Shown: positions 5,227 to 5,466 of the stretch, piece after piece | Numbering within the stretch: position 1 is the stretch's first letter | Layout of the letters: every line of letters starts with the position of its first letter | From: Anaerotignum sp. | GTDB taxonomy: Bacteria > Bacillota > Clostridia > Lachnospirales > Anaerotignaceae | DNA: 5,466 nucleotides | Assembly (NCBI GenBank): GCA_017442465.1 | Contig: JAFRZQ010000184.1 | Coordinates: forward strand, 1-5,466 | Reading direction: 5' to 3' | Translations under genes and position numbers: made by a program | The notes under the pieces: generated by a model | Database searches by the model: none | What the model was told of the DNA's origin: nothing | The model's input: only the letters and a program-made list of their open reading frames with translations

Positions 5227-5466
5227 TCAAATAAGTCCGGTTGTTTCGTCGAGTCCTAATACGATATTCATATTTTGTACTGCCGCGCCGGATGCGCCTT
5301 TGCCCAGATTGTCGAATACGCTGATCAGTGTCATTCTCTCGTCATTGCCCTGCAGATACAGTGTCAGTTCGTTGGTATCGCTCAGGGGATTGGACGCCAG
5401 GAAGTTGGTAGGCTCTTCCTCCACACTGATGAGTTTTGCATCCTTATAATAATCCTTCAGCATTGC
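5227..5466 (-). CDS. argC: N-acetyl-gamma-glutamyl-phosphate reductase, C-terminal part (5' end outside window)
   Basis: NADPH-dependent reductase that turns N-acetylglutamyl 5-phosphate into the 5-semialdehyde, the step after ArgB. Only the last 79 residues are seen, of a family length near 345. They carry the highly conserved C-terminal segment VFDNLGKGASGAAVQNMN followed by IVLGLDETTGLI and a TGA stop. Earlier visible residues (NPLSDTNELTLYLQGNDERMTLISV) fit the ArgC dimer and substrate domain. The ATG at 5463 is internal, because the frame continues past the window edge. The catalytic cysteine and the nucleotide-binding GxxGxxG would be upstream, outside the window. It is the first visible gene of the operon; any operon promoter or ArgR site must also lie outside. 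Confidence 0.94.
   Translation of the reverse strand, partial: AMLKDYYKDAKLISVEEEPTNFLASNPLSDTNELTLYLQGNDERMTLISVFDNLGKGASGAAVQNMNIVLGLDETTGLI

Overview
The window holds most of an arginine biosynthesis operon followed by the start of a rubrerythrin gene. Every gene is on the minus strand, so transcription runs from high to low coordinates: argC (3' end only) - argJ - argB - argD - argF - terminator - own promoter - rubrerythrin (5' part only). The C-J-B-D-F order, strong AGGAGG-type ribosome binding sites, a consensus sigma-A promoter and an oxygen/peroxide-defence rubrerythrin point to an anaerobic Firmicute, probably of class Clostridia. Genus cannot be fixed from this sequence.

The arg genes form the middle of the pathway. 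ArgB phosphorylates N-acetylglutamate, ArgC reduces the acyl phosphate, ArgD transaminates the semialdehyde, ArgJ passes the acetyl group from N-acetylornithine back to glutamate (the cyclic, acetyl-recycling route), and ArgF carbamoylates ornithine to citrulline. All catalytic residues I could check are present, and no gene looks broken; argC and rubrerythrin are cut only by the window edges. ArgB has the N-terminal helix region and the C-terminal GIGT segment of arginine-inhibited N-acetylglutamate kinases. The operon ends in a good rho-independent terminator 12 nt after argF.

The most unusual content lies between the genes. The argC-argJ and argJ-argB gaps are filled almost exactly, from stop codon to Shine-Dalgarno, by two diverged copies of an element of about 140 bp made of five consecutive hairpins. 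Between the copies, changes inside the paired core of the stems are matched by compensating changes in the opposite arm. The argD-argF gap holds a shorter, much more diverged array of three hairpins with the same layout and a shared GTATnnnGTTC linker. The short argB-argD gap lacks the element, but has a single 11-bp hairpin whose loop contains the argB stop codon. None of these hairpins carries a U-tract, so they are not ordinary terminators. They look like structured intercistronic RNA or a palindromic mobile repeat.

The rubrerythrin gene has an exact TTGACA-17-TATAAT promoter and, just downstream of the predicted start point, a 15-bp Fur/PerR-family operator candidate. It is therefore probably regulated by peroxide or metal, separately from the arg operon. 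There is no stretch over 300 bases without a gene; the longest gap is 423-592, with the terminator, promoter and operator.
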